Source of the DNA: Propionibacteriaceae bacterium
GTDB taxonomy: Bacteria > Actinomycetota > Actinomycetes > Propionibacteriales > Propionibacteriaceae
DNA length: 56,389 bases
Assembly: GCA_017882685.1 (NCBI GenBank)
Contig: JADGPA010000013.1
Span: 1 to 56,389 of the forward strand
Direction of reading: 5' to 3'
The notes beneath the pieces were generated by a model that ran no database searches, was not told the DNA's origin, and saw only the letters and a program-made list of their open reading frames with translations. The first letter of the stretch is position 1. Each line of letters opens with the position of its first letter. Below are positions 1-8,012 of the stretch, one piece after another. The translations under genes were made by a program, and so were the position numbers.

Positions 1-11
1 AAAGTGAACCG

Positions 12-719
12 ATGCTGAATCAGGTGGCCGACGGCGTCTGGGTCCGTCAAAGCGCGTGGGTCTGGAGCAATGCCATCGCGGTGCGCGGGGAGAGTGGGTT
101 GATCCTGGTCGATCCCGGCATCGATGGTGCCGATCTGAACCAGCTCGCCGATGACCTGGACCGGCTCGGCCTCCCGGTGGTCGCCGGGTTCTCCACCAAT
201 CCCCACTGGGACCACTTGCTCTGGCATTCCCGGTTCGGCGATGTGCCGCGCTACGCCACCGCGGCCGCTGCCCACACTGCCAGTGAAGCCCGAGAGCGGG
301 GGCAGAGGATGGCGGCGGAGAGCGCGTCGGGCATCCCTCTCGAGCTGATCGGGCTCGTCACCCCGCTGCCCGCGGACGGCGGGCCCGTGCCGGGCGAGAT
401 CCTCGAGCATGAGGCGCACGCCGTCGGCCACGCCGCGGTCCTGCTCGCCGACCGTGGCGTCCTGCTCGCCGGCGACATGCTCTCCGACGTCCTGATCCCG
501 CTGCTCGACCCTCGCCGCCCCGATCGGGTGGGCGCCTACGAGAGGGCACTCGAGCGGCTGGGTGAGGCCGCCAGGCACGTCGATGTCCTGGTCCCCGGCC
601 ACGGCGCCGTTGCCGAGGGTCCCGAGGTGGTGGCCCGCTTCGCCGCCGACCGTGCCTACATCGACGCGCTGCGGCGAGGTGAGGAACCGGTCGACACGCG
701 CTGGGGACCGCGCGGTTAG
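12..719 (+). CDS. MBL-fold metallohydrolase
   Basis: A 235-aa protein of the metallo-beta-lactamase fold, probably a cytosolic hydrolase of unknown substrate. The metal-binding signature normally HxHxDH is NPHWDH at residues 63-68, so the first histidine is Asn63. The other ligands are visible: His140 (VGH), Asp155 (AGD) and a late PGHG histidine near residue 198. The length is normal for a short MBL protein without extra domains. No good ribosome-binding site precedes the ATG, and the frame stays open to the window edge, so the true start may lie upstream of the window. The family assignment is firm; whether it binds one or two metals, and the reaction, cannot be told from sequence. Confidence 0.8.
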   Translation: MLNQVADGVWVRQSAWVWSNAIAVRGESGLILVDPGIDGADLNQLADDLDRLGLPVVAGFSTNPHWDHLLWHSRFGDVPRYATAAAAHTASEARERGQRMAAESASGIPLELIGLVTPLPADGGPVPGEILEHEAHAVGHAAVLLADRGVLLAGDMLSDVLIPLLDPRRPDRVGAYERALERLGEAARHVDVLVPGHGAVAEGPEVVARFAADRAYIDALRRGEEPVDTRWGPRG

Positions 720-880
720 GTGCTGAGCAGCTTGCCCTGCTCGCAGAGGCGGCAGGTGCGGGATCAGGAACGCACACTCTGAGGCCCATCGGTGGGGTCG
801 CGGGCTGCGCCTACCGAGCTTGCGTCCAAGACATGCACATTGCCGTGGGAACCCCTTACCGATCTTCTGGTGTCCTTGCG

Positions 881-1459
881 TCAGTAGTCGGGCATTCCGC
901 TGGCGAAGAACCACATCGCCGAGGTGAGCCACACAACCACCATGATGGTGAAGAGCGCACCCCCGAGCCACGGCAGTGCCCAGCCGGGCATCCGGCGGCT
1001 GCGGAGGGTCAGCATCTTGGTGACGAAGACGCCGTAGAAGACGCAGCCGAAGAGTGAGTGAGCGAGGACTCGATCGCTGTAGGTGCCGAACCCGAGCGAC
1101 CAGAGGCAATGGAACGCGACGGGCACCGAGAGGAGCACGGCCGTGACCCCCGAGATTCGGTGGGTCAGGGCCACTGCGCGGGGGGCGGGCCCATGTCCGA
1201 TGCGCCCGAATATGCGCAGCGCCGTGACGATCTGGACGACGCACAGCACCATCGCTGCGCTGGCAAGGGTCACCTTCATCCAGATCAGGCTCGGAAAACC
1301 AAGTGTGGTGAGCGCGCTGCTGGTGGGTTCGTGGACGCGGCCATAGACCCCGAGTGCCACGGAGACGGCCGCGCCGATCAGGATGAAGGCGACGAGCAGG
1401 CGGGTTCCGCCTCCGGTGGCGGATGCCGGTTGTTGTCCATCAGGCGGGAGTGTGTTCAT
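881..1459 (-). CDS. Small multi-pass membrane protein (DUF6529/b561-like)
   Basis: A 192-aa integral membrane protein with about five hydrophobic segments. Histidines sit at the ends of the central helices (LTHRISG, FHCLW, LAHSLFG), an arrangement reminiscent of b-type haem membrane proteins. My memory of actinobacterial proteins suggests the DUF6529 family, but this is not verified. The start was chosen at the ATG giving MNTLPPDG because a GGAGAGG ribosome-binding site lies 8 nt upstream; the same frame continues open for 21 codons farther. It is the last gene on this minus-strand side of the sugar locus, 114 nt after the glycosidase, and may be independent. Haem binding is inference only. 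Confidence 0.65.
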   Translation of the reverse strand: MNTLPPDGQQPASATGGGTRLLVAFILIGAAVSVALGVYGRVHEPTSSALTTLGFPSLIWMKVTLASAAMVLCVVQIVTALRIFGRIGHGPAPRAVALTHRISGVTAVLLSVPVAFHCLWSLGFGTYSDRVLAHSLFGCVFYGVFVTKMLTLRSRRMPGWALPWLGGALFTIMVVVWLTSAMWFFASGMPDY

Positions 1460-1573
1460 TTGCAGGTCCTCTCCCTGGGATCGGCAGGTGTCGGAATTGT
1501 CTCGCTTCGTGCTGAGGCGCAACCTTCTTACTTCTGCGCCCGGGGCATTCGACCCGGATCGGCCTCGATACAG

Positions 1574-2899
1574 CTAGTCGAGGGCGCTGGCAACCCCAGG
1601 GATGCGCCGGCGGTAGCCCTCGAGCAACTGCCGGCCGAGGCTGACCGATCCGACCAGCGGGTGGGTGGCGAACGCCTCCCAGGCGAGGTTCGCCGAATGC
1701 TCCACCGCCGCCCGGATGGTCAGCTGCTCGACCGCCTTCACCGACTGGACGAGGCCGAGCATGTGCCCGGTGAGTGGCATGACCGGGCGCCGGTGGATGC
1801 CGTCCGCGTCCACGTCGCAGGGCACCTCTACAACAGCCTCCTCGGGCAACCCCGGAACGGTGCCAAGGTTCGCCACGTCGACGATCGCCGCCGTGGGCTT
1901 GCCCCCGGATAGAGCGGTCATCAGGTCGAGCGCGACGGCCTGGTAGCCGCCCTCGGCGTCGTCGGCGCCACGTTCCTCGTCCTCCGAGCGAGCCTCGGCC
2001 ATGTAGGTCTGCTCCCGCTGGTCCTTCGTTGCCCGCCAGAGGTCGAGTGCCTTGTCCGGCTGCCCCGCCGCGTCGGCGTAGAACCGCTCCTGCTGGGCGG
2101 CCAGGAACTCTCCCCGGGTGGACGGCGCAGCCATGATCCGGGCCACGGCCTCGCGATTGCAGTAGTAGTAGAAGAGGTATTCGTTCGGCAGCGCACCCAG
2201 CTGTCGCACCCAGTCCAGGCCGACAAGGCGGGCTTCCTCGATCCGTTCGAGCCGCTCGGTCGAGGCCAGCAGTTCGGGCAGGCGATCGACGCCGTCGACC
2301 TCAAGGGTCCGCAGCCAGCCCAGGTGGTTCAGGCCGACGTAGTCGTAGCGCAGCGAGTCGGCGCGGTCGCCAGCACCCACAGCAGCGGCGGCCCGCCGCA
2401 TCAGCGCGATCGGGGTGTCACAGATCCCGACGACGCGATCGCCGAGGATCGGGCGCAGCGACTCGGTGATGATGCCTGCCGGGTTGGTGAAGTTCACGAA
2501 CCACGCCTGCGGCGCGACAGCGCGGACCGTGCGGGCGATCTGCTGCATCACCGGGACGGTGCGCAGCGCATAGGCCAGCCCGCCCGGCCCGGTGGTCTCC
2601 TGCCCGAGGACGCCAAGGTCGAGCGCCACCCGCTCGTCTGCCACCCGTGCGGCGGTCCCGCCCACCCGGATCGCGCAGAACACGAAGTCCGCTCCGACCA
2701 GGCCTCCAGCGAGGTCGGCTCCAGCGGTCAACCTGAGCCCACGGGCAAGCGGCAGTTGGGCAGCCACGTCGAGGATCGTCCGCAGCCGTCCCGGATCGGT
2801 GTCGACCAGCGCCAGCTCGTCCACCGGGCCGGAGCGCGCCACGGCTTCGATGACCTGCGGCACCCGGAAACCGGCGCCCCCGATCAGGGTCAGCTTCAT
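1574..2899 (-). CDS. Family 4 glycoside hydrolase (6-phospho-glycosidase type)
   Basis: A 441-aa NAD+/Mn2+-dependent glycosidase of family GH4, a cytosolic enzyme that cleaves glycosides by transient oxidation. The N-terminal dinucleotide fold starts at once (LIGGAGFRVP, residues 5-14). The predicted metal ligands are Cys160 (ICDTP) and His192 (GLNHLGW), and FTNPAG lies at 137-142. The GLNHLGW signature resembles 6-phospho-beta-glucosidases more than alpha-galactosidases of the family. The start ATG overlaps the stop of the DeoR-type gene (ATGA), so the two are translationally coupled. In the neighbourhood are a PfkB kinase and ABC sugar permeases but no PTS, so the source of a phosphorylated substrate is an open question. 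Confidence 0.88.
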   Translation of the reverse strand: MKLTLIGGAGFRVPQVIEAVARSGPVDELALVDTDPGRLRTILDVAAQLPLARGLRLTAGADLAGGLVGADFVFCAIRVGGTAARVADERVALDLGVLGQETTGPGGLAYALRTVPVMQQIARTVRAVAPQAWFVNFTNPAGIITESLRPILGDRVVGICDTPIALMRRAAAAVGAGDRADSLRYDYVGLNHLGWLRTLEVDGVDRLPELLASTERLERIEEARLVGLDWVRQLGALPNEYLFYYYCNREAVARIMAAPSTRGEFLAAQQERFYADAAGQPDKALDLWRATKDQREQTYMAEARSEDEERGADDAEGGYQAVALDLMTALSGGKPTAAIVDVANLGTVPGLPEEAVVEVPCDVDADGIHRRPVMPLTGHMLGLVQSVKAVEQLTIRAAVEHSANLAWEAFATHPLVGSVSLGRQLLEGYRRRIPGVASALD

Positions 2900-3648
2900 G
2901 CTTCGATAACCTCCGTACCGGCCCTGGCCATGCGTGCAAGGGTGCCCGGATCGGCGCCGCTGTTGGTGACCAGGACGTCGATGTCGTGCGCTTCGCAGAC
3001 CGACAACAGGCCGGTGCCGGGGAACTTGCCCTTGTCGGCCAGCAGCACACTGCGTTCGGCGGCGGCAAGCATGGCCCGCTTGACCCCGACCTCGATGCCG
3101 GTGGTGTCCAGAACCTGCCCGGCGGCGTTCACACCTGACGTGGACAGGAAGCAGAGGTTCGCTGACAGCTGGGCCAGGGCCTGCTCGGTGAGGAGCCCCA
3201 CCAGGGACTGGTAGGTGGTGCGCAACACCCCGCCGAGCACCACCAGCTCCGGTCCGGGCGCGTGGCGCAATTCGTCGACCACGGCGAGGCTGGAGGTGAT
3301 GACGGTGATCCGCCGCCCGCGGAGTCGGCGGGCCAGCCGGGCGGTGGTGGTGCCGATGTCGAGGCACACGATCTGGCCGTCCTCGATCAGGGCAGCGGCG
3401 CGATCGGCGACCGCGTCCTTGTCATCGGCGCTCCGCCGATCGACGATGTCGAAGGAGTCTGAGTCCTGCTCTACCGAGCTGCCACCACCCCGTACCCGCC
3501 GCAGCAGCCCGTCGCTGCTCAGCGTGGCCAAGTCGCGGCGAATGGTGGAAAGACTGACGCCGAACTCGTCAGCAAGCACCTGGACGGACACGTCACCCTG
3601 CCTCCGAAGCCGGCGCAGGATCGCGCGCTGCCGTGTGTCAGTGAGCAT
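2896..3648 (-). CDS. DeoR-family sugar regulator
   Basis: A 250-aa transcriptional repressor. A winged helix-turn-helix occupies roughly residues 1-55 (VLADEFGVSLSTIRRDL is the recognition region, followed by LLRRVRGG). A sugar-isomerase-like effector domain follows, with the typical LDIGTTTARLA segment. DeoR proteins of this kind bind a phosphorylated sugar and release the operator. It is transcribed first in a two-gene minus-strand operon with the GH4 gene and divergently from the PfkB/ABC genes, so it probably controls both directions from the 93-nt gap. The ATG giving MLTDTRQRA was chosen because the HTH begins immediately; its ribosome-binding site is weak (GATGAG). Confidence 0.88.
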   Translation of the reverse strand: MLTDTRQRAILRRLRRQGDVSVQVLADEFGVSLSTIRRDLATLSSDGLLRRVRGGGSSVEQDSDSFDIVDRRSADDKDAVADRAAALIEDGQIVCLDIGTTTARLARRLRGRRITVITSSLAVVDELRHAPGPELVVLGGVLRTTYQSLVGLLTEQALAQLSANLCFLSTSGVNAAGQVLDTTGIEVGVKRAMLAAAERSVLLADKGKFPGTGLLSVCEAHDIDVLVTNSGADPGTLARMARAGTEVIEA

Positions 3649-3741
3649 GGGCTCATCGTAACGCCCAACTTCGAGCAATTGCGCGCATTCTTGTGCATGA
3701 AGTTGGTTGAGAGGCACCCGACTTTGTGCGATTGTGGGGAC
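3649..3741. promoter_or_regulatory. Divergent promoter/operator region of sugar locus
   Basis: The 93-nt gap between the divergent DeoR and PfkB genes. It holds three similar hexamers on the plus strand: TTGCGC at 3679, TTGTGC at 3691 and TTGTGC at 3724, plus an 8-nt palindrome GCAATTGC at 3675-3682. DeoR-type proteins often use repeated half-sites, so these are candidate operators. No convincing -35/-10 pair could be assigned. The kinase GTG start at 3742 has GGGGA only 1 nt before it, which could mean a leaderless transcript. Confidence 0.35.
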
Positions 3742-4824
3742 GTGGCACACACGACCACCGCCGAAGGAAGCACGCCCAGCGACGCAGCTGTGGTCGACGT
3801 GCTGCTCTCGGGCATGGTCTTTCTCGACATCGTCTTCACCGACCTGCCGCACGCACCGTCGCCCGGCCACGAGGTGTGGGCCGGCGGCATGGGCTCCTCG
3901 CCCGGCGGGATTGCCAACCTCGCCATGGCGACCGCCCGTCTCGACCTGCGCACCTCGCTGGTCGCCGCGTTCAGCGACGACGGGTACGGCCACTGGTGCC
4001 ACGACGTGCTGGGACGGCAGGAGCGCGTCGACCTCAGCCGATCGTGCACCATCCCCGACTGGCACAGCCCCGTGACCGTGTCGATGGCCTACGACGGCGA
4101 CCGGGCTATGGTCACCCACGGCCACGATGCCCCGCTGTCCACCGCCACGATGCTCGGCGACAATCCGCCGGTACCCCGCGCAGTGATCACAGAACTGGGC
4201 GATGAGCCCTGGTGGGAGCCCAGCCGTGAAGGTGGGGCGCTGGTCTTCGCCGACGTCGGCTGGGACCCGACAGAGCTGTGGGACCGGGCCGTGCTGCGCC
4301 GGCTCCCCGGATGCCACGCCTTCACCCCCAACGAGGTGGAAGCGATGGCCTACACCCGCACCGATACCGCTGCCGACGCGCTGTCCAGCCTCACCGAACT
4401 CGTGCCGCTCGCCGTCGTCACCCGTGGGTACAAGGGAGCGATGGCTATCGACCAGACCACTGGCGAGCAGGCGTCCGTCCCGGCACTGGACGTTCCCGCG
4501 CTCGACCCCACCGGTGCCGGTGACGTGTTCGCCGCCGCCCTCGTGTTCGGCACCCTCGGGGGCTGGCCTCTGGCCGAGCGCCTGCGGTTCGCCGCACTCG
4601 CGTCCTCCCTTGCCGTGCAACAGTTCGGCGGCGGCCTGGCAGCACCCGGGTGGGGCGACATCGCCGACTGGTGGACGCGCACCACGCGGGCAGCCGCGGA
4701 ACAGAACCCCGCCGCCGTCGCGTTGACTGGGAGCTACGGCTTCCTGACCGAACACTTGAACAGCCACGAGGGACGCTCGGTCCGGCGCGCCTACGCCACC
4801 ATCGCCCGACTGTCTGACCTGTAA
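3742..4824 (+). CDS. PfkB-family carbohydrate kinase
   Basis: A 360-aa ribokinase-type sugar kinase. It would phosphorylate a sugar or nucleoside with ATP in the cytosol. An N-terminal GGMGSSPGGIANLA segment matches the first PfkB signature (substrate side), and DPTGAGD near residues 255-261 is the second signature with catalytic Asp261. The ORF is open upstream to an ATG at 3679, but those residues (MRAFLCMKLVERH) look non-coding, and the GTG at 3742 places the first beta strand correctly. It is the first gene of the plus-strand sugar operon, 44 nt before the binding protein. It may supply the phosphorylated substrate for the divergent GH4 enzyme, which is inference. Confidence 0.85.
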   Translation: MAHTTTAEGSTPSDAAVVDVLLSGMVFLDIVFTDLPHAPSPGHEVWAGGMGSSPGGIANLAMATARLDLRTSLVAAFSDDGYGHWCHDVLGRQERVDLSRSCTIPDWHSPVTVSMAYDGDRAMVTHGHDAPLSTATMLGDNPPVPRAVITELGDEPWWEPSREGGALVFADVGWDPTELWDRAVLRRLPGCHAFTPNEVEAMAYTRTDTAADALSSLTELVPLAVVTRGYKGAMAIDQTTGEQASVPALDVPALDPTGAGDVFAAALVFGTLGGWPLAERLRFAALASSLAVQQFGGGLAAPGWGDIADWWTRTTRAAAEQNPAAVALTGSYGFLTEHLNSHEGRSVRRAYATIARLSDL

Positions 4825-4868
4825 CGAGTTTCCGGCCACCGCTGGAGGTGGCACCGAGAGGAGAAGAA

Positions 4869-6254
4869 GTGAAGGCGTATAGGACCGGCGGGAACGTTCG
4901 CTGGACGCGTGCTGTTGCCGCCGGCGTCGGCGCGGCGCTGCTGGTGCTCACCGTTGGGTGCGCACCAGGGGTGGGCACAACCGAGACCACCGCCCCGGCC
5001 AGCCCGCGGGCGTCGGTGAACATCGACCCGACCTCGATGGGCAACGTCACGTTGACCATCTGGGACCAGGAGGTGCGCGGCGGCCAGAACGACGAGATCA
5101 CCGAGCTGAACAAGCAGTTCCAGGCGAAGTACCCCAACATCAAGCTCGACCGGCACGCGCAGTCCTTCGAAGACCTGCAGAAGACCGGACGCCTCGTGCT
5201 CACCGGACCCGACGCGCCCGATGTGATCGAGGCGAACAACTCCCGCAGCCAGATGGGTGCCTTCGTCACCGCCGGTCAACTGGTGTCCCTCGACCCCTAC
5301 GCCGAGGCCTATGGCTGGAAGGACCGGTTCCCGCAGTCGGTGCTGAGGCTTTCGTCGTATTCCACCAACGGCAAGGCCTTCGGTTCGGGCAGCCTGTTCG
5401 GGCTGCCGCAGGTCGGCGAGGTCGTGGGCTTCTACTACAACAGGGCAAAGCTGTCGAAGCTGGGGCTCTCGGTGCCGCAGACGTGGGCCGACCTCGAGCA
5501 GCAGCTGAAGACGATCAAGACCGCCGGCGAGACGCCGCTGGTGCTCGGCAACCTGGAGAAGTGGCCGGCGATCCACGTGTTCGGCCCGCTGCAGGGTGCC
5601 CACACTCCCGCAGACGAGATCACCAACCTTGCCCTCGGCAACCCCGGCGGCGACTGGACTGACCAGACCAACCTGGCCGCGGCGACCGAGCTGCAGGACT
5701 GGGTGAAGGCCGGCTACCTCAACTCTGACCTGAACGGTGCCGCCTATGACGACGTCGTTGCCAAGTTCGGAAAGGGCACAGGGGTCTACTTCCTCGGCGG
5801 TTCCTGGAACACCCCGACCGTGGACGCAGCACTGAAGGGCGACGTCGGGTTCATCGCCCCGCCGCCGGTCGAGGCGTCCGCCGGGCCGTCGACCACCGGT
5901 GGCACGTCGCTGCCGTTCGCGGTGACCTCGGCGTCCAAGAATCCGGACGCGGCCGCCGCCTACATCAACTTCATCACCAGTGATGACGCCATGAAGGTGA
6001 TCGCAGCCAAGGGCAACCTGCCGGTGCTGCACGCGTCGGAGCTTGCTCCGGCCTCCGGGGTGGGCAAGGAGGTGTACGCCGCCTATGAGCTGGTGACCAC
6101 CAAGGGCCACCTGCTGCCGTACCTCGACTACGCCACGCCCACCTTCTCCGACACCCTCGGGGCGGCGCTGCAGGACCTGATCGCGGCCAAGAAGACGCCG
6201 GCGGAGTTCGGCGCTGCGTTGCAGAAGGACTATGGCGACTTCATCAAGGGCTGA
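4869..6254 (+). CDS. ABC transporter sugar-binding lipoprotein
   Basis: A 461-aa extracellular solute-binding protein of the carbohydrate (family 1) type. The signal peptide ends in a lipobox, LTVGC, with Cys31 as the lipid-anchored residue. The mature protein shows typical segments such as LTIWDQEVRGGQ, an internal hinge region with WPAIHVFGP, and a C-terminal LPFAVTSASKNPDAAAAYI. The GTG start was chosen because GAGAGGAGAAG ends 1-2 nt before it with a purine-rich core at proper distance; an ATG 21 nt upstream would put that site inside the gene. It delivers a sugar or oligosaccharide to the two permeases that follow. The ligand cannot be read from the sequence. Confidence 0.9.
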   Translation: MKAYRTGGNVRWTRAVAAGVGAALLVLTVGCAPGVGTTETTAPASPRASVNIDPTSMGNVTLTIWDQEVRGGQNDEITELNKQFQAKYPNIKLDRHAQSFEDLQKTGRLVLTGPDAPDVIEANNSRSQMGAFVTAGQLVSLDPYAEAYGWKDRFPQSVLRLSSYSTNGKAFGSGSLFGLPQVGEVVGFYYNRAKLSKLGLSVPQTWADLEQQLKTIKTAGETPLVLGNLEKWPAIHVFGPLQGAHTPADEITNLALGNPGGDWTDQTNLAAATELQDWVKAGYLNSDLNGAAYDDVVAKFGKGTGVYFLGGSWNTPTVDAALKGDVGFIAPPPVEASAGPSTTGGTSLPFAVTSASKNPDAAAAYINFITSDDAMKVIAAKGNLPVLHASELAPASGVGKEVYAAYELVTTKGHLLPYLDYATPTFSDTLGAALQDLIAAKKTPAEFGAALQKDYGDFIKG

Positions 6255-7167
6255 GCCTCGTCCGTCACGGCTGGCGCGGCAGCGTCGCGCCAGCCGCGAG
6301 GGACGAAGCGCGGCAACGCCCTACCTCTACATCGCCCCGGCGTTCCTGCTCTACGCGGCGTTCCTGCTGTTCCCGCTGGTGCGGGCCGCCCAGTTCTCGC
6401 TGTACGCCTGGGACACCGTCTCCCCCGCGAAATTCGTAGGCTTCGGCAACTACGTGAAGATGTTCAATGACCCCGACCTACTCGGCTCGTTCGGGCACTC
6501 GGCGATCCTGATCCTCTTCTACGCCGTATTGCCGATCTGCCTGGGCCTGGTTGTGGCCGCCATCCTCAACCGGGCCCAGGTCCGCGGGCTGGGTTTCTTC
6601 CGGACGGTGATCTTCCTGCCCCAGGTGATTGCCATGGTGGTGGTCGCCGTGGCCTGGACCCGGCTCTACTCCACCGACGGTTCGATCAACGCATTACTGC
6701 GCATCCTCGGCCTCGGCGACCTCGCACGAGCGTGGCTGGGTGACTACACCTTCGCCCTCCCAGCGGTCGGGCTGATCGGCACCTGGGTGGAAACCGGCCT
6801 GGTCACCATCCTGCTGCTGGCCGGCATGGGACGCACCTCGCGTGACCTCTATGAGGCCGCCCGGCTGGACGGGGCCGGCCCGGTGGCGGAGTTCTTCGCG
6901 ATCACACTGCCGGCGGTGAGGGGTGAGATCGTGGTGGCGGCGACGCTGACCGTCGTGGCCGCCCTGAAGAATTTCGACGTCATCTACATGACCACACGGG
7001 GCGGCCCGGGGACGTCGACCGCCGTCCCGTCCTATCAGGTGTACAACCAGGCGTTCGGTCTGGGTCAGGTCGGCATGGCCACAACGATCGGCGTGACCCT
7101 TGCCCTGCTGATCTTCGGGATCAACCTCGTGCTCAACCGGCTCGGCGACCAGGCGGTGGAGGACTGA
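6232..7167 (+). CDS. ABC sugar permease, MalF/UgpA type
   Basis: A 311-aa inner-membrane permease with about six transmembrane helices. The cytoplasmic EAA loop is seen as EAARLDGAGPVAEFFAITLP, which docks the ATPase. Its start lies 23 nt inside the end of the binding-protein gene, next to an AAGGA site that is close to the ATG (2 nt), so the exact start is less certain. It pairs with the MalG-type permease whose start overlaps its stop (TGATG). No ATP-binding protein is encoded in this locus. Actinobacteria often use one shared MsmK-like ATPase encoded elsewhere, which is the likely explanation. Confidence 0.88.
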   Translation: MATSSRAEPRPSRLARQRRASREGRSAATPYLYIAPAFLLYAAFLLFPLVRAAQFSLYAWDTVSPAKFVGFGNYVKMFNDPDLLGSFGHSAILILFYAVLPICLGLVVAAILNRAQVRGLGFFRTVIFLPQVIAMVVVAVAWTRLYSTDGSINALLRILGLGDLARAWLGDYTFALPAVGLIGTWVETGLVTILLLAGMGRTSRDLYEAARLDGAGPVAEFFAITLPAVRGEIVVAATLTVVAALKNFDVIYMTTRGGPGTSTAVPSYQVYNQAFGLGQVGMATTIGVTLALLIFGINLVLNRLGDQAVED

Positions 7168-7988
7168 TGGCCCGGCGAGGCAACACGTCCCCCGTCGAGG
7201 TGGGGATCAACTACGTGGTCCTGTTCGGGTTCGCAGTGGTCTCGCTGTGGCCGATCGTGTCCATCCTCGCCCAGGCGTTCGGCCCGTCCGACGCCTCGGT
7301 CGCGCCCGGCGGGCTGCACCTGGAGAACTTCGTGATGGCGTGGAGCCAGGGGCAGTTCTCCACCTACATGCTGAACTCCGTGCTGGTGTCGGTCACGGTC
7401 GTGATGGTCTCGGTGGCGCTGTCGGTGCCGGCCGGCTACGCGTTCGGGACGATGACGTTCCGCGGCAGCACGTGGCTGTTCTACCTGTTCCTCTTCGGGA
7501 TCATGGTGCCCACAGAGGCGATCCTCGTGCCCTTGTTCTTCGACCTGCGTCAGCTGCACCTGGTGAACACCGTCGTTGCTGTGGCCGGGCCGCAGGTCGC
7601 GCAGTCGATCGCCTTCGGAACGTACTGGATGCGCACCTATTTCCGCTCCGCGGACCGGGCGATCACCGAGGCTGCGATCATCGACGGTGCCGCACCGCGG
7701 CAAGTGCTGTGGCGCGTGCAGGCGCCGATCGCGCGGCCGGCGATCCTGACCCTTGTCGTGCTGATCTTCATGTGGACGTGGAACGAGTTCCTCATTCCGC
7801 TGGTGATGTCCCCCACGGGCACCCTGCGAACGGCTCCGCTGGGGCTGGCGTTCTTCCAGGGCCAGCATGTGACGAACTATGCACTGATGGGCGCTGCAGC
7901 CGTGACGGTGGCGGCTCCCGTGGTGGTCGTCTACCTGTTCGCGCAGCGCTACTTCATCGCAGGCATGACCGAGGGTGCGGTCAAGTAG
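7167..7988 (+). CDS. ABC sugar permease, MalG/UgpE type
   Basis: A 273-aa inner-membrane permease, the second half of the sugar importer. About six helices are visible, with the EAA loop as EAAIIDGAAPRQVLWRVQAP and a following WTWNEFLIPL segment that is characteristic of MalG-type subunits. It begins at the last base of the upstream permease stop codon, so the pair is translationally coupled. The next gene, an FAD oxidoreductase, begins 24 nt after its stop and could be cotranscribed. Confidence 0.9.
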   Translation: MARRGNTSPVEVGINYVVLFGFAVVSLWPIVSILAQAFGPSDASVAPGGLHLENFVMAWSQGQFSTYMLNSVLVSVTVVMVSVALSVPAGYAFGTMTFRGSTWLFYLFLFGIMVPTEAILVPLFFDLRQLHLVNTVVAVAGPQVAQSIAFGTYWMRTYFRSADRAITEAAIIDGAAPRQVLWRVQAPIARPAILTLVVLIFMWTWNEFLIPLVMSPTGTLRTAPLGLAFFQGQHVTNYALMGAAAVTVAAPVVVVYLFAQRYFIAGMTEGAVK

Positions 7989-8012
7989 CCCACGGCGTCG
8001 TAGCGTGACCCT

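Noticed and set aside
1058-1912. 284-codon plus-strand open frame
   Set aside because: Antisense to the membrane protein and GH4 genes, with no motif.
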